Origin: Limnobaculum eriocheiris | GTDB lineage: Bacteria > Pseudomonadota > Gammaproteobacteria > Enterobacterales > Enterobacteriaceae | Direction of reading: 5' to 3' | DNA: 64,000 nucleotides | NCBI RefSeq assembly: GCF_021010575.1 | Contig: NZ_JAJNAG010000010.1 | Span: forward strand, 29,121 to 93,120 | In this document: piece after piece, positions 52,115-62,785 of the stretch | Numbering within the stretch: position 1 is the first letter of the stretch | Layout of the letters: the number at the start of each line of letters is the position of its first letter | The notes under the pieces: generated by a model | What the model was told of the DNA's origin: nothing | The model's database searches: none | Seen by the model: the letters and a program-made list of their open reading frames with translations, nothing else | Position numbers and translations under genes: made by a program

Positions 52115-53002
52115 ATGAGCACTATCGATAAGTCTGAAATCGCCGCCTTTGATGCCAGTCGCAAACGTATGCAGTCATGGCGCCGTCAAAAAAACCGTCT
52201 TGCACTATTCATTTCCATGATGGCCATGGCTTTTGGCCTGTTTTGGTTAATCTGGATTCTGTTTTCAACCATTACTAAAGGCATCGATGGTATGTCGATG
52301 GCGTTGTTCACTGAAATGACGCCGCCACCGAATACCGCAGGCGGTGGATTAGCCAATGCCCTCGCCGGTAGCGGCCTGCTGATTTTGTGGGCGACGGTAA
52401 TTGGTACACCGTTGGGGATTCTGGCGGGTATCTATCTGGCGGAATACGGTCGTAAGTCAATTTTCGCTTCCGTAGTACGCTTTATTAACGACATTTTGCT
52501 GTCTGCACCTTCCATTGTGGTGGGTCTGTTTGTTTACACCATTGTGGTAACGCAGATGGAGCGTTTTTCCGGCTGGGCCGGTGTGATTGCGCTGGCGTTA
52601 TTACAGGTGCCAATCGTCATTCGTACTACTGAGAATATGTTACGGCTGGTGCCCGATAGCTTGAGAGAGGCAGCCTATGCGTTGGGGACACCTAAGTGGA
52701 AGATTATCCTGTCGTTAACGCTAAAAGCCTCCCTGTCAGGCATTGTGACCGGCGTGCTGTTAGCCATAGCCCGTATTGCCGGGGAAACAGCGCCTCTGCT
52801 GTTTACTGCATTATCCAATCAGTTCTGGAGCCTCGACCTGAGCCACCCGATTGCCAACTTGCCGGTAACTATTTTTAAATTTGCCATGAGCCCATTTGCT
52901 GAGTGGCAGCAGTTAGCCTGGGCTGGCGTATTGCTGATTACCCTGTGCGTATTGTTATTAAATATTCTGGCGCGTGTAGTTTTTGCCAGTAAAAAACACT
53001 AG
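52115..53002 (+). CDS. pstA: Phosphate ABC importer permease PstA
   Basis: This 295-residue permease (E. coli 296) has the highly conserved [20 protein letters not shown] and [24 protein letters not shown] segments (latter broken in two by the EAA loop). I chose ATG 52115, one base after the pstC stop and following GAGGGG, rather than the frame opening at 52100. It pairs with PstC in the membrane. Confidence 0.95.
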   Translation: MSTIDKSEIAAFDASRKRMQSWRRQKNRLALFISMMAMAFGLFWLIWILFSTITKGIDGMSMALFTEMTPPPNTAGGGLANALAGSGLLILWATVIGTPLGILAGIYLAEYGRKSIFASVVRFINDILLSAPSIVVGLFVYTIVVTQMERFSGWAGVIALALLQVPIVIRTTENMLRLVPDSLREAAYALGTPKWKIILSLTLKASLSGIVTGVLLAIARIAGETAPLLFTALSNQFWSLDLSHPIANLPVTIFKFAMSPFAEWQQLAWAGVLLITLCVLLLNILARVVFASKKH

Positions 53003-53014
53003 AGAGACGACTTA

Positions 53015-53797
53015 ATGAATCTGACGAGTGACAACAGCTCAACTGAAAGCAAGATTCAGGTACGGGATCTGAATTTCTATTACGGTAAATTCCATGCGTT
53101 AAAGAATATCTCATTGGATATTGCCAAAAATCAGGTCACGGCGTTTATTGGACCATCCGGCTGTGGTAAATCCACCCTGCTGCGGACCTTCAATAAAATG
53201 TACCAGCTTTATCCGGAACAGAATGCCACCGGGCAAATTCTGTTAGATGGCCAAAACATCCTTGAAGATAATCAGGATGTGGCGTTGCTGCGGGCAAAAG
53301 TCGGTATGGTGTTTCAAAAGCCAACGCCATTTCCCATGTCGATTTATGACAATATTGCCTTTGGCGTGCGACTGTTTGAACGCCTGCCGCGGGCAGAAAT
53401 GGATGAGCGCGTACAGTGGGCATTAACTAAAGCAGCACTGTGGGATGAAACTAAAAATAAACTTAACCAGAGTGGCTATAGCCTGTCTGGTGGTCAGCAA
53501 CAGCGTTTATGTATTGCCCGCGGTATTGCCATTCGCCCGGAAGTGCTGTTGCTGGATGAGCCTTGTTCAGCTCTTGACCCTATTTCAACCGGTCGTATCG
53601 AAGAGTTGATTAGCGAGTTAAAATCTGAATATACCGTGGTGATCGTAACCCACAATATGCAACAGGCGGCTCGCTGTTCTGACCATACCGCATTTATGTA
53701 TCTGGGTGAGCTGATTGAGTACTCTGATACCGATATGCTGTTTACTGCACCGCAGAAGAAACAAACTGAAGATTATATTACTGGCCGCTATGGTTGA
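53015..53797 (+). CDS. pstB: Phosphate ABC importer ATPase PstB
   Basis: This 260-residue ABC ATPase (E. coli 257) has Walker [10 protein letters not shown] near 48, signature [13 protein letters not shown] near 155 and Walker [13 protein letters not shown] near 176. It powers PstCA and relays phosphate status to PhoU/PhoR. GAGAGACGA precedes the ATG. Confidence 0.96.
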   Translation: MNLTSDNSSTESKIQVRDLNFYYGKFHALKNISLDIAKNQVTAFIGPSGCGKSTLLRTFNKMYQLYPEQNATGQILLDGQNILEDNQDVALLRAKVGMVFQKPTPFPMSIYDNIAFGVRLFERLPRAEMDERVQWALTKAALWDETKNKLNQSGYSLSGGQQQRLCIARGIAIRPEVLLLDEPCSALDPISTGRIEELISELKSEYTVVIVTHNMQQAARCSDHTAFMYLGELIEYSDTDMLFTAPQKKQTEDYITGRYG

Positions 53798-53812
53798 TAA
53801 CGGGGAACCCAT

Positions 53813-54526
53813 ATGGAAAACCTTAATTTAGGCAAACACATTTCCGGTCAGTTTAATGCGGAACTGGAACATATTCGTACTCAGGTCATGGTTATGGGAG
53901 GACTGGTGGAGCAGCAGCTCACCGATGCTATCAATGCCATGCATCAGGCGGATGAAGAGCTGGCCCGCCGGGTGATTGAAGATGACCGTAAAGTTAACAA
54001 TATGGAAGTGTCGATTGATGAAGCCTGCGTGCGGATTATTGCCAAGCGTCAGCCAACCGCCAGCGACCTGCGTTTAGTTATGGCTATCACTAAAACAGTT
54101 TCAGAATTGGAACGCATTGGTGATGTAGCGGATAAAATTTGCCGTATGGCGTTGGAAAAGTTCTCTCAGCAACATAAGCCGCTGTTGGTAAATCTGGAGT
54201 CTTTAGGCCGTCATACGGTTCAAATGCTGCATGATGTGCTCGATGCTTTTGCACGCATGGACATTGACGAAGCGGTTCGTATCTATCGGGAAGATAAGAA
54301 AGTCGATCAGGAATACGAGGGAATTATCCGTCAACTGATGACCTATATGATGGAGGATCCGCGCTCGATTCCCAGCGTGTTAACCGCGCTGGCCTGTGCG
54401 CGTTCGATAGAACGTATTGGCGATCGCTGTCAGAACATTTGTGAGTTTATTTTCTATTTTGTAAAAGGTCAGGATTTCCGTCACCGCAGCGGTGATGAAG
54501 TTGAAAACCTGCTGGCGAAAAAGTAG
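53813..54526 (+). CDS. phoU: Phosphate-specific transport regulator PhoU
   Basis: This 237-residue all-alpha protein (E. coli 241) has two PhoU repeats of three helices, each with the metal-cluster E/DxxxD pattern (RIGDVADKI near 103 and RIGDRCQNI near 202). It represses the Pho regulon when phosphate is plentiful by coupling PstSCAB to PhoR. It is the last gene of the pst operon and is followed by a strong hairpin. Confidence 0.96.
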   Translation: MENLNLGKHISGQFNAELEHIRTQVMVMGGLVEQQLTDAINAMHQADEELARRVIEDDRKVNNMEVSIDEACVRIIAKRQPTASDLRLVMAITKTVSELERIGDVADKICRMALEKFSQQHKPLLVNLESLGRHTVQMLHDVLDAFARMDIDEAVRIYREDKKVDQEYEGIIRQLMTYMMEDPRSIPSVLTALACARSIERIGDRCQNICEFIFYFVKGQDFRHRSGDEVENLLAKK

Positions 54527-54541
54527 TAAAGCAACGACTAT

Positions 54542-54580
54542 TTTACGCCCGGTTCTGATGTTTTCTGAACCGGGCGTAAA
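54542..54580. terminator. Bidirectional terminator between phoU and hmuV
   Basis: TTTACGCCCGGTTC (54542-54555) and GAACCGGGCGTAAA (54567-54580) form a perfect 14-bp stem over an 11-base loop between the convergent pst and hmu operons. T-runs are short, but the stem is very strong. Confidence 0.8.
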
Positions 54581-54581
54581 C

Positions 54582-55358
54582 TTATCTTCTTAAACAAATT
54601 TGAGGCACTTCAGTATTTTCAGGATGGCCGTAAACGCAGAGATCTGCCTGATACCAGCGCGTTAGCAATTCATCTTTCAGTACTTCCCCCGGCGTTCCGT
54701 TGGCAACAATCGTTCCCTGATGTAATAGCAGAATTCTGTCTGCATACAGTGCTGCCAGATTCAGGTCATGCAGTACGGTACAGACAGAGAATGGTGTCTG
54801 ACGCGTCATTTGCTTTAGCAAACGTAAAGTTTGCTGCTGATGATAGAGGTCTAATGCGGAAGTGGGCTCATCAAGAAACAGCAGACGTTCTACCGGTGTA
54901 GGATGCCAAAGCTGGGCTAACAGACGAGCTAACTGTATTCGCTGTTTTTCTCCGCCGGAGAGTTGGTTGTACTGGCGTTGAAGCAGGGAAGAACATTCCG
55001 TTATGTTTATCGCGTGATCAATGGCCTGCTGGTTCTGATGATGGTTACCATAAGGTGTACGCCCCATAGCAATCACTTCCTGTACGCTAAAAGGGAAGGT
55101 CAGTGCGCTGTGCTGGTTCATTACGGCGCGAACTGCGGCCAGATCTTTGTGCTGCCACTGATGCAGAGGCCTGTTTTGCAACTGGCAGTGACCGCTGTCC
55201 GGTTGGATATACCCGGTCAGAATACGTAACAGAGTGGATTTTCCGGCTCCGTTGGGGCCGATAATGGCCACCAATTCTCCGGGGTTCAGGGTTAGAGAAA
55301 CCTGATTGATAATATTGCGGTTATACCGGCTATAGTTCAGATATTCAGCCTTAAGCAC
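54582..55358 (-). CDS. hmuV: Hemin ABC importer ATPase HmuV
   Basis: This 258-residue ABC ATPase has Walker [10 protein letters not shown] near 34, Q-loop region [13 protein letters not shown], signature [13 protein letters not shown] and Walker [13 protein letters not shown]. It is close to Yersinia HmuV, sharing TRWYQADL near the C terminus. I chose GTG 55358, which overlaps the hmuU stop by eight bases, because the longer frame to 55406 reads through hmuU coding sequence. It is the last gene of the hmu operon. Confidence 0.9.
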   Translation of the reverse strand: MLKAEYLNYSRYNRNIINQVSLTLNPGELVAIIGPNGAGKSTLLRILTGYIQPDSGHCQLQNRPLHQWQHKDLAAVRAVMNQHSALTFPFSVQEVIAMGRTPYGNHHQNQQAIDHAINITECSSLLQRQYNQLSGGEKQRIQLARLLAQLWHPTPVERLLFLDEPTSALDLYHQQQTLRLLKQMTRQTPFSVCTVLHDLNLAALYADRILLLHQGTIVANGTPGEVLKDELLTRWYQADLCVYGHPENTEVPQICLRR

Positions 55359-56355
55359 GAGGTATCTCTCTCTGGCGCAGAATAAGCCATAAAAAATAGG
55401 GGCCACCTAATAAGCTGGTAATTAAGCCAACCGGAATTTCTGCCGGTGATGCCAGGGTTCTGGCCAGCGTATCGGCCAACAACAGCAGACAAGCACCGCC
55501 CAGTACCGAACCGGGTAATAGCCAGCGATGGTCAGAACCCAACTGTAAGCGGATAAGATGAGGGATCACCAAACCAATAAAGCCAATAATTCCGCTCATC
55601 GCAACAGCGGTGCCGATCAGTAAAGCACTGAGCATTAACAACCCCAATTTTACTGATTCGACATTAACGCCAAGATAGTGAGCTTCTTCATCTCCCAACT
55701 GCAATATATTCAGTAGCCGCGAAAGGCGCAGGCTAATCACCATTGCCGGTAAAATTAATGAAGCAGCAATGATTAGTGTTGACCACTGTGCCTGACCCAA
55801 ACTTCCCATACTCCACAAGGAAAATTGTCTTAGCTGCTGATCGTCACTGATATAACTAATCACCCCAATAGCCGCTCCGGCCAGCGCATTCAGGGCAATC
55901 CCTGTTAGCAATAAGCGGGTAAGGTTTCCATGACCTGTTTTGCTCAAAGCATAAAGCAGACAGCAAACGACAATGCTTCCACCAAAAGCGGCCAGCGTAT
56001 GGCCGTAGAGTTTCAGTACGCCGGTTAATGGCAGAGGAAGCAGAATTACCAGCGCCACACACAAGGCCGCGCCGGTACTGATCCCCAATAATCCGGGGTC
56101 GGCCAGTGGATTACGAAATAACCCCTGCATAATAGCGCCGGATACTGCTAAAGCGGCACCGATCAGGGTTGCCAGCAATACTCTGGGAAGACGAATGTTC
56201 AGCCAGATATGCCAGCTTCCCTCCTCCCCTGAACGAGTAAGCAGAGTATAAAACGAGAGTTTGACTGGCCCCAGATTAGCAGCAAACAGCGTCAGGATGA
56301 CCAAGGCTACCAACATTGCCACCAGCCAGTAGCGTGGTGAAATGCGGCTATTCAT
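55351..56355 (-). CDS. hmuU: Hemin ABC importer permease HmuU
   Basis: This 334-residue FecCD/BtuC-type permease has about ten hydrophobic segments. It shows family motifs [19 protein letters not shown] (first TM pair) and [12 protein letters not shown] near 265, plus [14 protein letters not shown]. It moves haem across the inner membrane with HmuV and HmuT. Its start overlaps hmuT by four bases. Confidence 0.94.
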   Translation of the reverse strand: MNSRISPRYWLVAMLVALVILTLFAANLGPVKLSFYTLLTRSGEEGSWHIWLNIRLPRVLLATLIGAALAVSGAIMQGLFRNPLADPGLLGISTGAALCVALVILLPLPLTGVLKLYGHTLAAFGGSIVVCCLLYALSKTGHGNLTRLLLTGIALNALAGAAIGVISYISDDQQLRQFSLWSMGSLGQAQWSTLIIAASLILPAMVISLRLSRLLNILQLGDEEAHYLGVNVESVKLGLLMLSALLIGTAVAMSGIIGFIGLVIPHLIRLQLGSDHRWLLPGSVLGGACLLLLADTLARTLASPAEIPVGLITSLLGGPYFLWLILRQREIPRA

Positions 56356-57182
56356 CCCGCGTGTTCCATCGCTTTACGCAGTTCAGCAATCACTTCCGGT
56401 GTTTTCAGGCTAAAACCGAGCAGGGACAGGTCATCTACCACCAGTAAACGTTTGTTCTTTCCTGCCGGGGATTGGCTGATCCCGGCTAATTGCCAGATAT
56501 TATCTTCACTGCCAAATGTAGCGTATCCCGCAGAGGTAATTAACAGAATGTCCGGTGCAGCGGCAATAATGCCTTCCTGAGAAAGCGGGCGATACTTGTT
56601 AAATCCCTGCATGGCATTAGTACCACCGGCAATGGTAATAATGGCGTCAGCGGCAGTATTTTGCCCGGCGGCCATCGGTGTTGAACCGGTGTAGTTCATA
56701 ACAAACAGCACTTTGGATGGCAGTGGGTTCTTCGGTAGTGCGGCTAACTGATTCCGGTAGCCTGTTATCAGTTTTTCTCCCTGTTTCTCTTTGCCCAGCG
56801 CCTGAGCTACCGTATGGATTTTATCCGTTACCGCCTCCAGCGATGGTTTACCAGGAATGCTGACAACGTTTACTCCGCTCTGGCTAACCTGCTCCAATGC
56901 CAGTGCCGGTAGCGACTGGTCGCTGGCCAGTACCAATGTTGGTTTGAGTGAAAGAATCCCTTCAGCGTTTAACTGACGCATATAGCCAATATCGGGCAGC
57001 GCTTTTGCTGCTTCGGGATAGGTGCTGGTTGAGTCTCGCCCTACCAACTGTGATTGTGCCTCTAACGCATACACGATTTCTGTTACGTCACCGCCAATGC
57101 TGACAATTCGCTCACTGGCCAGTGCATTAAGTGATAGCACAGAAAAGAGGGCTATCAGCCCCCGGTTGATTAGCCCTTTCAT
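56352..57182 (-). CDS. hmuT: Periplasmic hemin-binding protein HmuT
   Basis: This 276-residue class III binding protein has a signal peptide (about 1-22, ending NALA) and no lipobox Cys. Conserved segments are [18 protein letters not shown] and [10 protein letters not shown]. The Tyr in the latter region is a candidate haem-iron ligand by analogy with Yersinia HmuT. It delivers haem from HmuR to HmuUV. It overlaps hmuS and hmuU by four bases each, indicating translational coupling. Confidence 0.93.
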   Translation of the reverse strand: MKGLINRGLIALFSVLSLNALASERIVSIGGDVTEIVYALEAQSQLVGRDSTSTYPEAAKALPDIGYMRQLNAEGILSLKPTLVLASDQSLPALALEQVSQSGVNVVSIPGKPSLEAVTDKIHTVAQALGKEKQGEKLITGYRNQLAALPKNPLPSKVLFVMNYTGSTPMAAGQNTAADAIITIAGGTNAMQGFNKYRPLSQEGIIAAAPDILLITSAGYATFGSEDNIWQLAGISQSPAGKNKRLLVVDDLSLLGFSLKTPEVIAELRKAMEHAG

Positions 57183-58216
57183 GCGGATACCGTTTGTTGT
57201 AACAAGGTGTCAATTTGAGTACGCCAGATTTGCTGTTCCGGCTGCCCTTCAGTACGTTGGCCATAAAGCTGGGCAATTTGCGTACCGTCAGCGGCAAACA
57301 GTTCCAGGCTGGTAACAAAACCATCTTTGGTTGGTTTACGGGTGATCCAGCTTTCAACAATATCGTTTTCAATCAGGTGCAGTACAAATTCTTTATTGAA
57401 AACATTGATCCAGCCATCAAGTGGTGTGACGCGATCGATTTTCCCGGTGAAAATCTGCACACAACCCCGGTTACCGACGAAGACCATAATGTCGTTGGCT
57501 TCATTTTTTGCCATTTGCAGAATTTGTCGCAGGGACTGGTTATCTACCAGCTGCGCCAGATCGTCCTCAACCGCATTAAAAGCCTGCTGACGAGTGATGC
57601 CATGTTTATTCAGCAGTTTAAAAAACTGATGAACATCCGTCATGGCACGCCATTCACTATCGATAGCCTGACTATCGATAGTCGTCTGCTTGTCGGATGA
57701 TTTTTTCATCTCATCCAGTTTTAGTGATGGGTTATCCTGTTGGGCAAAAGTATCAATCACCTTTTGCCAGGCATCCATATCAGTATTTTCGGTGGTATAG
57801 ACTTTGTGTAGCGCATCACCATATTCATCAAAGAACTGAATGCTGTGGCGGGTACCGCGTTTTCCCTCTTCCTTTAAAGCAAAGATAAATAACCAGTGCT
57901 CAAGAAACAGACGTAAGTCCAGAGCATAAGGATTCAGAATCAACCCGGCGTGATCGCCTAAGTGCTGATTGGTATATTGGCCGACTTGCTCATGTACGGC
58001 GTGTTGGTTACGGGTGATTGATTTCGTTTCACCAACACTTTCCAGTGCGGCCAGTAAGGCCTTGATATCACTTTTCAGGCGAACGGCATCATGGCCGACA
58101 CGGGAATGAGTTAGCTCCGCTTCACTAATGTTGAGCAGCTGTGCCAGATCTCTGGCGTACTTTTCTGGGTGTTGCTGTTTTGCCTGCAAGTAGCTCTGAT
58201 ATAAAGAAGTGGTCAT
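57179..58216 (-). CDS. hmuS: Hemin-degrading/haem chaperone protein HmuS
   Basis: This 345-residue cytoplasmic protein belongs to the HmuS/ChuS/HemS family. Two repeated halves are visible, with [13 protein letters not shown] near 62 and [14 protein letters not shown] near 243. Family members bind imported haem and release its iron by oxidative cleavage or pass haem on. It starts after AGGAAT and overlaps hmuT by four bases. A hairpin separates it from hmuR. Confidence 0.94.
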   Translation of the reverse strand: MTTSLYQSYLQAKQQHPEKYARDLAQLLNISEAELTHSRVGHDAVRLKSDIKALLAALESVGETKSITRNQHAVHEQVGQYTNQHLGDHAGLILNPYALDLRLFLEHWLFIFALKEEGKRGTRHSIQFFDEYGDALHKVYTTENTDMDAWQKVIDTFAQQDNPSLKLDEMKKSSDKQTTIDSQAIDSEWRAMTDVHQFFKLLNKHGITRQQAFNAVEDDLAQLVDNQSLRQILQMAKNEANDIMVFVGNRGCVQIFTGKIDRVTPLDGWINVFNKEFVLHLIENDIVESWITRKPTKDGFVTSLELFAADGTQIAQLYGQRTEGQPEQQIWRTQIDTLLQQTVSA

Positions 58217-58241
58217 TTTTTTATTCCTGAATAATGATATT

Positions 58242-58259
58242 CCCCCTGTTTACAGGGGG
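58242..58259 (-). other. Intercistronic hairpin between hmuR and hmuS
   Basis: CCCCCTGT and ACAGGGGG form an 8-bp stem over TT, seven bases from the hmuR stop. There is no long T-run, so it probably stabilises the receptor transcript or reduces downstream expression. Confidence 0.55.
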
Positions 58260-58265
58260 GAGTGG

Positions 58266-60278
58266 TTAAAACTGATAGCTTGCGAATAACTTCACATTGC
58301 GGCCATCCTGAAGGGCACCATTAGGCGCGTAGTACTCTTTATCGAAGGCGTTAGCGATAACCACGCTGGTGGTTAATTTGTCGGAAAGGATTTCCGGTTT
58401 GTAGCTAAGATAGAAATCGTGAGTGGCATAACCACGCTGCGGTGTTGGTGTATCGTTGATACGATTAGCAAATACTCCCATCCAGCCAACGGATGCATTA
58501 GTATGGCCAACGGGAACATTCACACGGGTAGAAACTGTGTCCGGATTGACGGTTGATAACCATTCGCCGGTGTCTTCGTTTTTACCGCTGGTACGGTTAT
58601 AAGCCACGCTTAAATCAAAATAGCGGCTCTGATAATCCATCATCACATCCCAGCCCCAAATTTTGGCGTTAGGAATATTGACTGATGTGGTTTCACACGG
58701 AGAACAAATTACGCCAACTCCCGGGCGATAGCCCATCTTCATATTGACGGCGGTTGAGATGTAATCATCAGCCTTAGTACCGAAGTAACTGGCTTTGAAT
58801 TTCAGGTCATCATCAGCAAGCAAAACGTTGTCAAACCGCAGTCCAAAGCCGACTTCCTGAGTGGCGTTAGTTTCTGGTTTTAAGTTTGGATTAGGCTTCC
58901 AGTAGTTATTCATATTTGGCCCCATGCTGAAGTGCAGGGAGTCGTTATACATTTCACCCATGGTTGGCGCACGGAAGGCTTCAGCATAAGAAGCAAACAG
59001 GCTTAACCATTCAGTAGGGAAGATGGATAAGGCAACTTTTGGCGACCACTGGTCGGCATCAATATCGCTATAGCCGTTGCTTTCAGCTTTGTAATTGTCA
59101 TAGCGGATAGCGCCAATCAGAGAAACCGGCAAATCGCGCAGAGTGACCTCATCCTGTAGCCAGCCTGAAGCAAAACGAATTTCAGCATCGGGAAAGCTAG
59201 TGGTAGCGCCGCTGGGGGTCTGTTTTTGCTTATAAGTTTCAGCGCCATAAGTCAGCTGGCTCGGCATAAAGCTTTGCTGGAACAGGCGTGAACGGTTATC
59301 CAGCTTGATACCTTCAGTTTTCTGCTTACGATCTTCGGCTTTCTGACCGGTAGGAGAAGAGTCGATATTGGTTTCAGAGTAGTAAACGCGAGTAGTGGCA
59401 TTCAACCAGTCCATATCCGCAGGATTCAGGTTATAGACCAGTTGGGCATCTTTATTTTCTGTGGTGCGATTAGTCATCACGTCAGTAGTGGTACTACCGG
59501 CGCTCAGATTTTGTGGATTTTTAGGCTCTTTAGCATCGTTGTTGTAGTAACGCAGATTTGCCATCAGAGATTGAGCATCGGTGATGGCCCATTTCCCTTT
59601 AGCCAGGAAGGAGCCGATTTGCTCATCGTTTGGCGCAGTTTCACCGTTACTTAAACGCAGATTGCCTTTATCACGGAAGTTGGCGGAGAAGACGCCATCA
59701 AGCGAGTCTGTTCTGCCAAATGTTGTCAGACCTATGGCCTGGCTGTGATCCAGCGTGGCACCGGAAGTAAACAGCCGAACACCACCGGCTTCGCCACTGC
59801 GTAGCAAATCTTTTGCATCTACAGTTTCAAAAGAGATAACGCCACCCAGTGCGCCACTGCCATACAGTTGGGCAGCAGGACCTCGTACCACTTCGACACG
59901 TTTAATCAGTGCCGGATCGAGAAAAATACCGTTCAGGTGCCCGGTATCTGTACCCTGACGAATGCCGTCTACCAGTGTTAACACGCCGCGTTTATCGTAT
60001 CCGCGCATGTTGATATCTTGTCCGTTACTGCGAGAGGTACCCGTGATGGTAATGCCGGGAATAGAGCGTACCAGATCGGCAGCGCTGTTTGCCGCCAGAT
60101 TTTCCGGGGCATTGGCATCGACTACGGTTACCATCATCGGGGCTTCAAACGCATTGCGATCGTTGCCCGTTGCGGTAACGGTCATGACTTCATTGGTAGT
60201 TTTTTCCGGTGTTTCTGCATTGACCAGAAACGGCAATGCACAGGTAACGGCAATCGTTAAAGATGACAGACGAAGCAT
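58266..60278 (-). CDS. hmuR: TonB-dependent hemin receptor HmuR
   Basis: This 670-residue outer-membrane protein has a signal peptide (about 1-21, ending VNA), a TonB box-like EVMTVTATG, a plug domain (about 40-160, with RVEVVRGPAAQLYGSGALGG split by its glycines) and a 22-strand barrel ending in aromatic SYQF. The haem-receptor signature is present: FRAPTMGEMY, an intervening His, then PNPNLKPE near 440-470. It imports haem with TonB-ExbBD energy; those genes are not in this window. Iron-regulated through the upstream Fur site. Confidence 0.95.
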   Translation of the reverse strand: MLRLSSLTIAVTCALPFLVNAETPEKTTNEVMTVTATGNDRNAFEAPMMVTVVDANAPENLAANSAADLVRSIPGITITGTSRSNGQDINMRGYDKRGVLTLVDGIRQGTDTGHLNGIFLDPALIKRVEVVRGPAAQLYGSGALGGVISFETVDAKDLLRSGEAGGVRLFTSGATLDHSQAIGLTTFGRTDSLDGVFSANFRDKGNLRLSNGETAPNDEQIGSFLAKGKWAITDAQSLMANLRYYNNDAKEPKNPQNLSAGSTTTDVMTNRTTENKDAQLVYNLNPADMDWLNATTRVYYSETNIDSSPTGQKAEDRKQKTEGIKLDNRSRLFQQSFMPSQLTYGAETYKQKQTPSGATTSFPDAEIRFASGWLQDEVTLRDLPVSLIGAIRYDNYKAESNGYSDIDADQWSPKVALSIFPTEWLSLFASYAEAFRAPTMGEMYNDSLHFSMGPNMNNYWKPNPNLKPETNATQEVGFGLRFDNVLLADDDLKFKASYFGTKADDYISTAVNMKMGYRPGVGVICSPCETTSVNIPNAKIWGWDVMMDYQSRYFDLSVAYNRTSGKNEDTGEWLSTVNPDTVSTRVNVPVGHTNASVGWMGVFANRINDTPTPQRGYATHDFYLSYKPEILSDKLTTSVVIANAFDKEYYAPNGALQDGRNVKLFASYQF

Positions 60279-60374
60279 AACTGCAACTCTCCATGAAGGT
60301 TATAAATGAAAGTTGCTGGCTGCCTGGACTTAACTAAGAGGTCTGGGTGGCTGGCTGTTTTTATGTATTAAAGG

Positions 60375-60557
60375 TTATTTAGTTAAAATGAGTTTTCCGG
60401 TTTTGGTAATACGCAATTGATACTGTTGGCCTTGATGTTGAATCAGCAAAATACCCGATTCCCCCAACAGCTGTTGGCTGGTTACCCGAGGTAATGGGGA
60501 GGCGGGGTCCGCCGATCGTTTTAATTCCGGGCGTTCCTGGGAAGATAAAGTTTTCAT
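60375..60557 (-). CDS. hmuP: Small hemin uptake protein HmuP (HemP family)
   Basis: This 60-residue protein has the conserved HemP C-terminal pattern ILLIQHQGQQYQLRITKTGK and the end LILTK. HmuP/HemP homologues precede haem receptor genes and in rhizobia and Burkholderia act as RNA- or DNA-binding activators of haem uptake. I chose ATG 60557; a GTG at 60566 would add three residues. It is first in the hmu operon, 24-50 bases downstream of a Fur box. Confidence 0.88.
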   Translation of the reverse strand: MKTLSSQERPELKRSADPASPLPRVTSQQLLGESGILLIQHQGQQYQLRITKTGKLILTK

Positions 60558-60590
60558 GAAAGCCACTTAGTAATGATAATTAACATCAAA

Positions 60591-60609
60591 TTGATAATAA
60601 TTATCATTT
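60591..60609 (-). promoter_or_regulatory. Fur box of the hmu operon
   Basis: TTGATAATAATTATCATTT contains the perfect palindrome GATAATAATTATC (60593-60605) and closely fits the 19-bp Fur consensus of three GATAAT hexamers. A second GATAAT lies at 60575-60580. It sits 34 bases upstream of hmuP, so iron-replete repression is expected. Confidence 0.88.
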
Positions 60610-61011
60610 AAAAAATTAAGTTCAACAAGTCCTAATTTTGTGATGCAGGTTATGTTAATGAAGTGTTGTTATTTTTTATTTTTTGAATCAGATGGTTAAC
60701 CTGTGAATAAACATGACTTACAGTAAAGAGATTTTTTGTTTTACATCATAAAGATGTTGGCATTCATCTGATTTTAAATGTGTTATCTAATATGATTTAT
60801 ACATTGTGAATGTGTAGAACATATGGTGTTTTGAGCTTTCAGCAACGGCGAAAAGAATAGCACCAGAGTGATAACGGGCTCTTTTTGCAAAGAAAATGCT
60901 TATAACTAAATGGCATATCAAATCTGTTTATATTATTTCACTCTGCTTCTGAATTGCATTTAACTGGCTGACACAAACACGATTCTTTTATTCATACATC
61001 GGGATTCAGCC
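60610..61011. other. 402-bp AT-rich intergenic region hmuP/amino-acid binding protein
   Basis: I see no credible ORF or RNA gene. The region is AT-rich, with a GAG...CTC stem and T-run near 60868-60886 that may be a weak terminator. The plus-strand promoter for the ABC importer should lie here but no strong match is evident. Confidence 0.5.
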
Positions 61012-61863
61012 ATGAAATTGACATTAAAACAAAGCGTACTTTCATTAACTATACTGGCTGCTCTTTCCGGCACAGCAGCAGTCGCCCATGCGGATCAACT
61101 GGATGATATTAAAAAAGCCGGTGTAGTGAATATTGCCGTATTCGACAGCAACCCACCGTTTGGTTATGTTGATCCACAATCTAAAAAGATTGTGGGTTAT
61201 GACGTAGATATTGCTAATGCAATAGGCAAAGCACTGGGGGTTAAAGTTGAGCTGAAAGCCACTAATCCGGCAAACCGTATTCCTTTACTGACCTCTAAAA
61301 AGGTCGATCTGATCGCGGCTAACTTCACCATTACACCTCAGCGTGCTAAAGAAGTTGATTTTAGCGTGCCCTATTTTGCAACGGGTCAAAAATTTATTTC
61401 TCATAAAGGTGTGTTAAAACAGCCGGATGACATCGCTAAGTTACGCATCGGAGCTGATAAAGGTACCGTTCAGGAAATCACCCTGAGGGATAAATATCCA
61501 ACGGCTAAAGTTATCTCCTATGACGATACACCCGTTGCCTTTACGGCACTTCGTAATGGTAACGTTCAGGCAATTACTCAGGATGACGCTAAGTTAGTTG
61601 GCCTGTTAGCGAATCTACCGGATGCAGTAAAAGCAGACTTTGAAATTACACCATTCAGTATCACTAAAGAGTACCAGGGTGTTGGTATCACTAAAGGTGA
61701 AACTCGTCTGACAGAAGAAGTTAACAAAGTACTGTTGGAACTGGAGAAAGATGGCGAAGCTGCCAAAATCTATAACCGCTGGTTTGGGCCTGAAACTAAA
61801 TCTTCCATGCCGCGTGGGGAATTTAAGTTTGGTACGGTAACGCCTGATCCCTCTAAAGCTTAA
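61012..61863 (+). CDS. Polar amino-acid ABC importer substrate-binding protein
   Basis: This 283-residue protein has a signal peptide (about 1-27, ending AHA). It is a type II periplasmic binding protein of family 3: GVVNIAVFDSNPPFGYVD starts the ligand pocket, ANFTITPQRAKEVDFSVPY is the family-3 signature region and YNRWFG is near the C terminus. Resemblance to the PEB1/glutamate-aspartate group is strongest, but the ligand cannot be fixed from sequence. It is the first gene of a three-gene unit with two permeases. Confidence 0.85.
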   Translation: MKLTLKQSVLSLTILAALSGTAAVAHADQLDDIKKAGVVNIAVFDSNPPFGYVDPQSKKIVGYDVDIANAIGKALGVKVELKATNPANRIPLLTSKKVDLIAANFTITPQRAKEVDFSVPYFATGQKFISHKGVLKQPDDIAKLRIGADKGTVQEITLRDKYPTAKVISYDDTPVAFTALRNGNVQAITQDDAKLVGLLANLPDAVKADFEITPFSITKEYQGVGITKGETRLTEEVNKVLLELEKDGEAAKIYNRWFGPETKSSMPRGEFKFGTVTPDPSKA

Positions 61864-62043
61864 TCAGTTAACAGACCAACGTTGTTGCAAGTAGTCAGAT
61901 CGGGGCAGGCTTTGGCGTGCCCTGTTTTGGTTTGTAGAGAATGAAGTCCTCAGTTTAAACAATGATACAAGGGTTGCCGGTTGTCGCGACATTGAGTGGA
62001 ATAAAGTGTGGTTAGCGGATAACCGTAATAATAGCTGGTGTCT

Positions 62044-62784
62044 ATGTTCGATGAAAAATTAACAAAATTATTATTAGCGCCGGAATACCTGGGATGGTTG
62101 TGGGATGGCTTTTTATTGACGTTAGGGCTATCTGCGGTCTCTATCATTGCTGCAACGGCGCTGGGCATGGTGGTTGCTGGTGCCCGAGATAGCAAACAGG
62201 CTATTTTACGCTTACCGGTGATTGCCTACTGCTCCTTGTTTCGTAATACGCCTTTGTTAGTACAGTTATTCTTCTGGTACTTCGGTGTGGGTAAATTGCT
62301 GCCTGCCGGAGTCATTCCCTGGTTAAATACACCTCACGAAATTACGTTATTTGGCCTTACGCTGGCCTGGCCTTCTTTTGAATTCATTGCTGCATTGTTT
62401 GGATTGACGGTCTATTTTTCGGCATTTATTGCTGAAGAGATTCGCTCAGGTATTCGTGGCGTTAAGGCCGGACAAAAATATGCCGCACTGGCTCTTGGGC
62501 TTAATGGCTGGCAATCAATGCGTTATGTGATATTACCGCAGGCGTTGAAAATTGCGTTTCCTCCATTATTGGGGCAGTACATGAATATTGTTAAAAGTAC
62601 TTCTCTGGCGATGGCGATTGGTGTTGCGGAGCTTTCCTATGCTTCACGTCAGGTAGAAACCGAAACGTTAAGAGCATTTCAGGCGTTTGGCGTTGCTACC
62701 TTGTTATATATTGTGGCGATTGCCGTGATGGAAGCCTGGGGCATGTGGTATGAGCATCGTCTGTTAGCAAAGGAGCGTCGTTAA
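62044..62784 (+). CDS. Polar amino-acid ABC importer permease 1 (GltJ-like)
   Basis: This 246-residue His/Glu/Gln/Arg-type permease has about five hydrophobic segments. It has FRNTPLLVQLFFWYFGVG and the EAA loop QKYAALALGLNGWQSMRYV with ILPQALK, and resembles E. coli GltJ (246 aa). The start is uncertain: a GTG at 62038 is in frame and neither has a strong ribosome binding site. The second permease starts two bases after its stop. Confidence 0.83.
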   Translation: MFDEKLTKLLLAPEYLGWLWDGFLLTLGLSAVSIIAATALGMVVAGARDSKQAILRLPVIAYCSLFRNTPLLVQLFFWYFGVGKLLPAGVIPWLNTPHEITLFGLTLAWPSFEFIAALFGLTVYFSAFIAEEIRSGIRGVKAGQKYAALALGLNGWQSMRYVILPQALKIAFPPLLGQYMNIVKSTSLAMAIGVAELSYASRQVETETLRAFQAFGVATLLYIVAIAVMEAWGMWYEHRLLAKERR

Positions 62785-62785
62785 T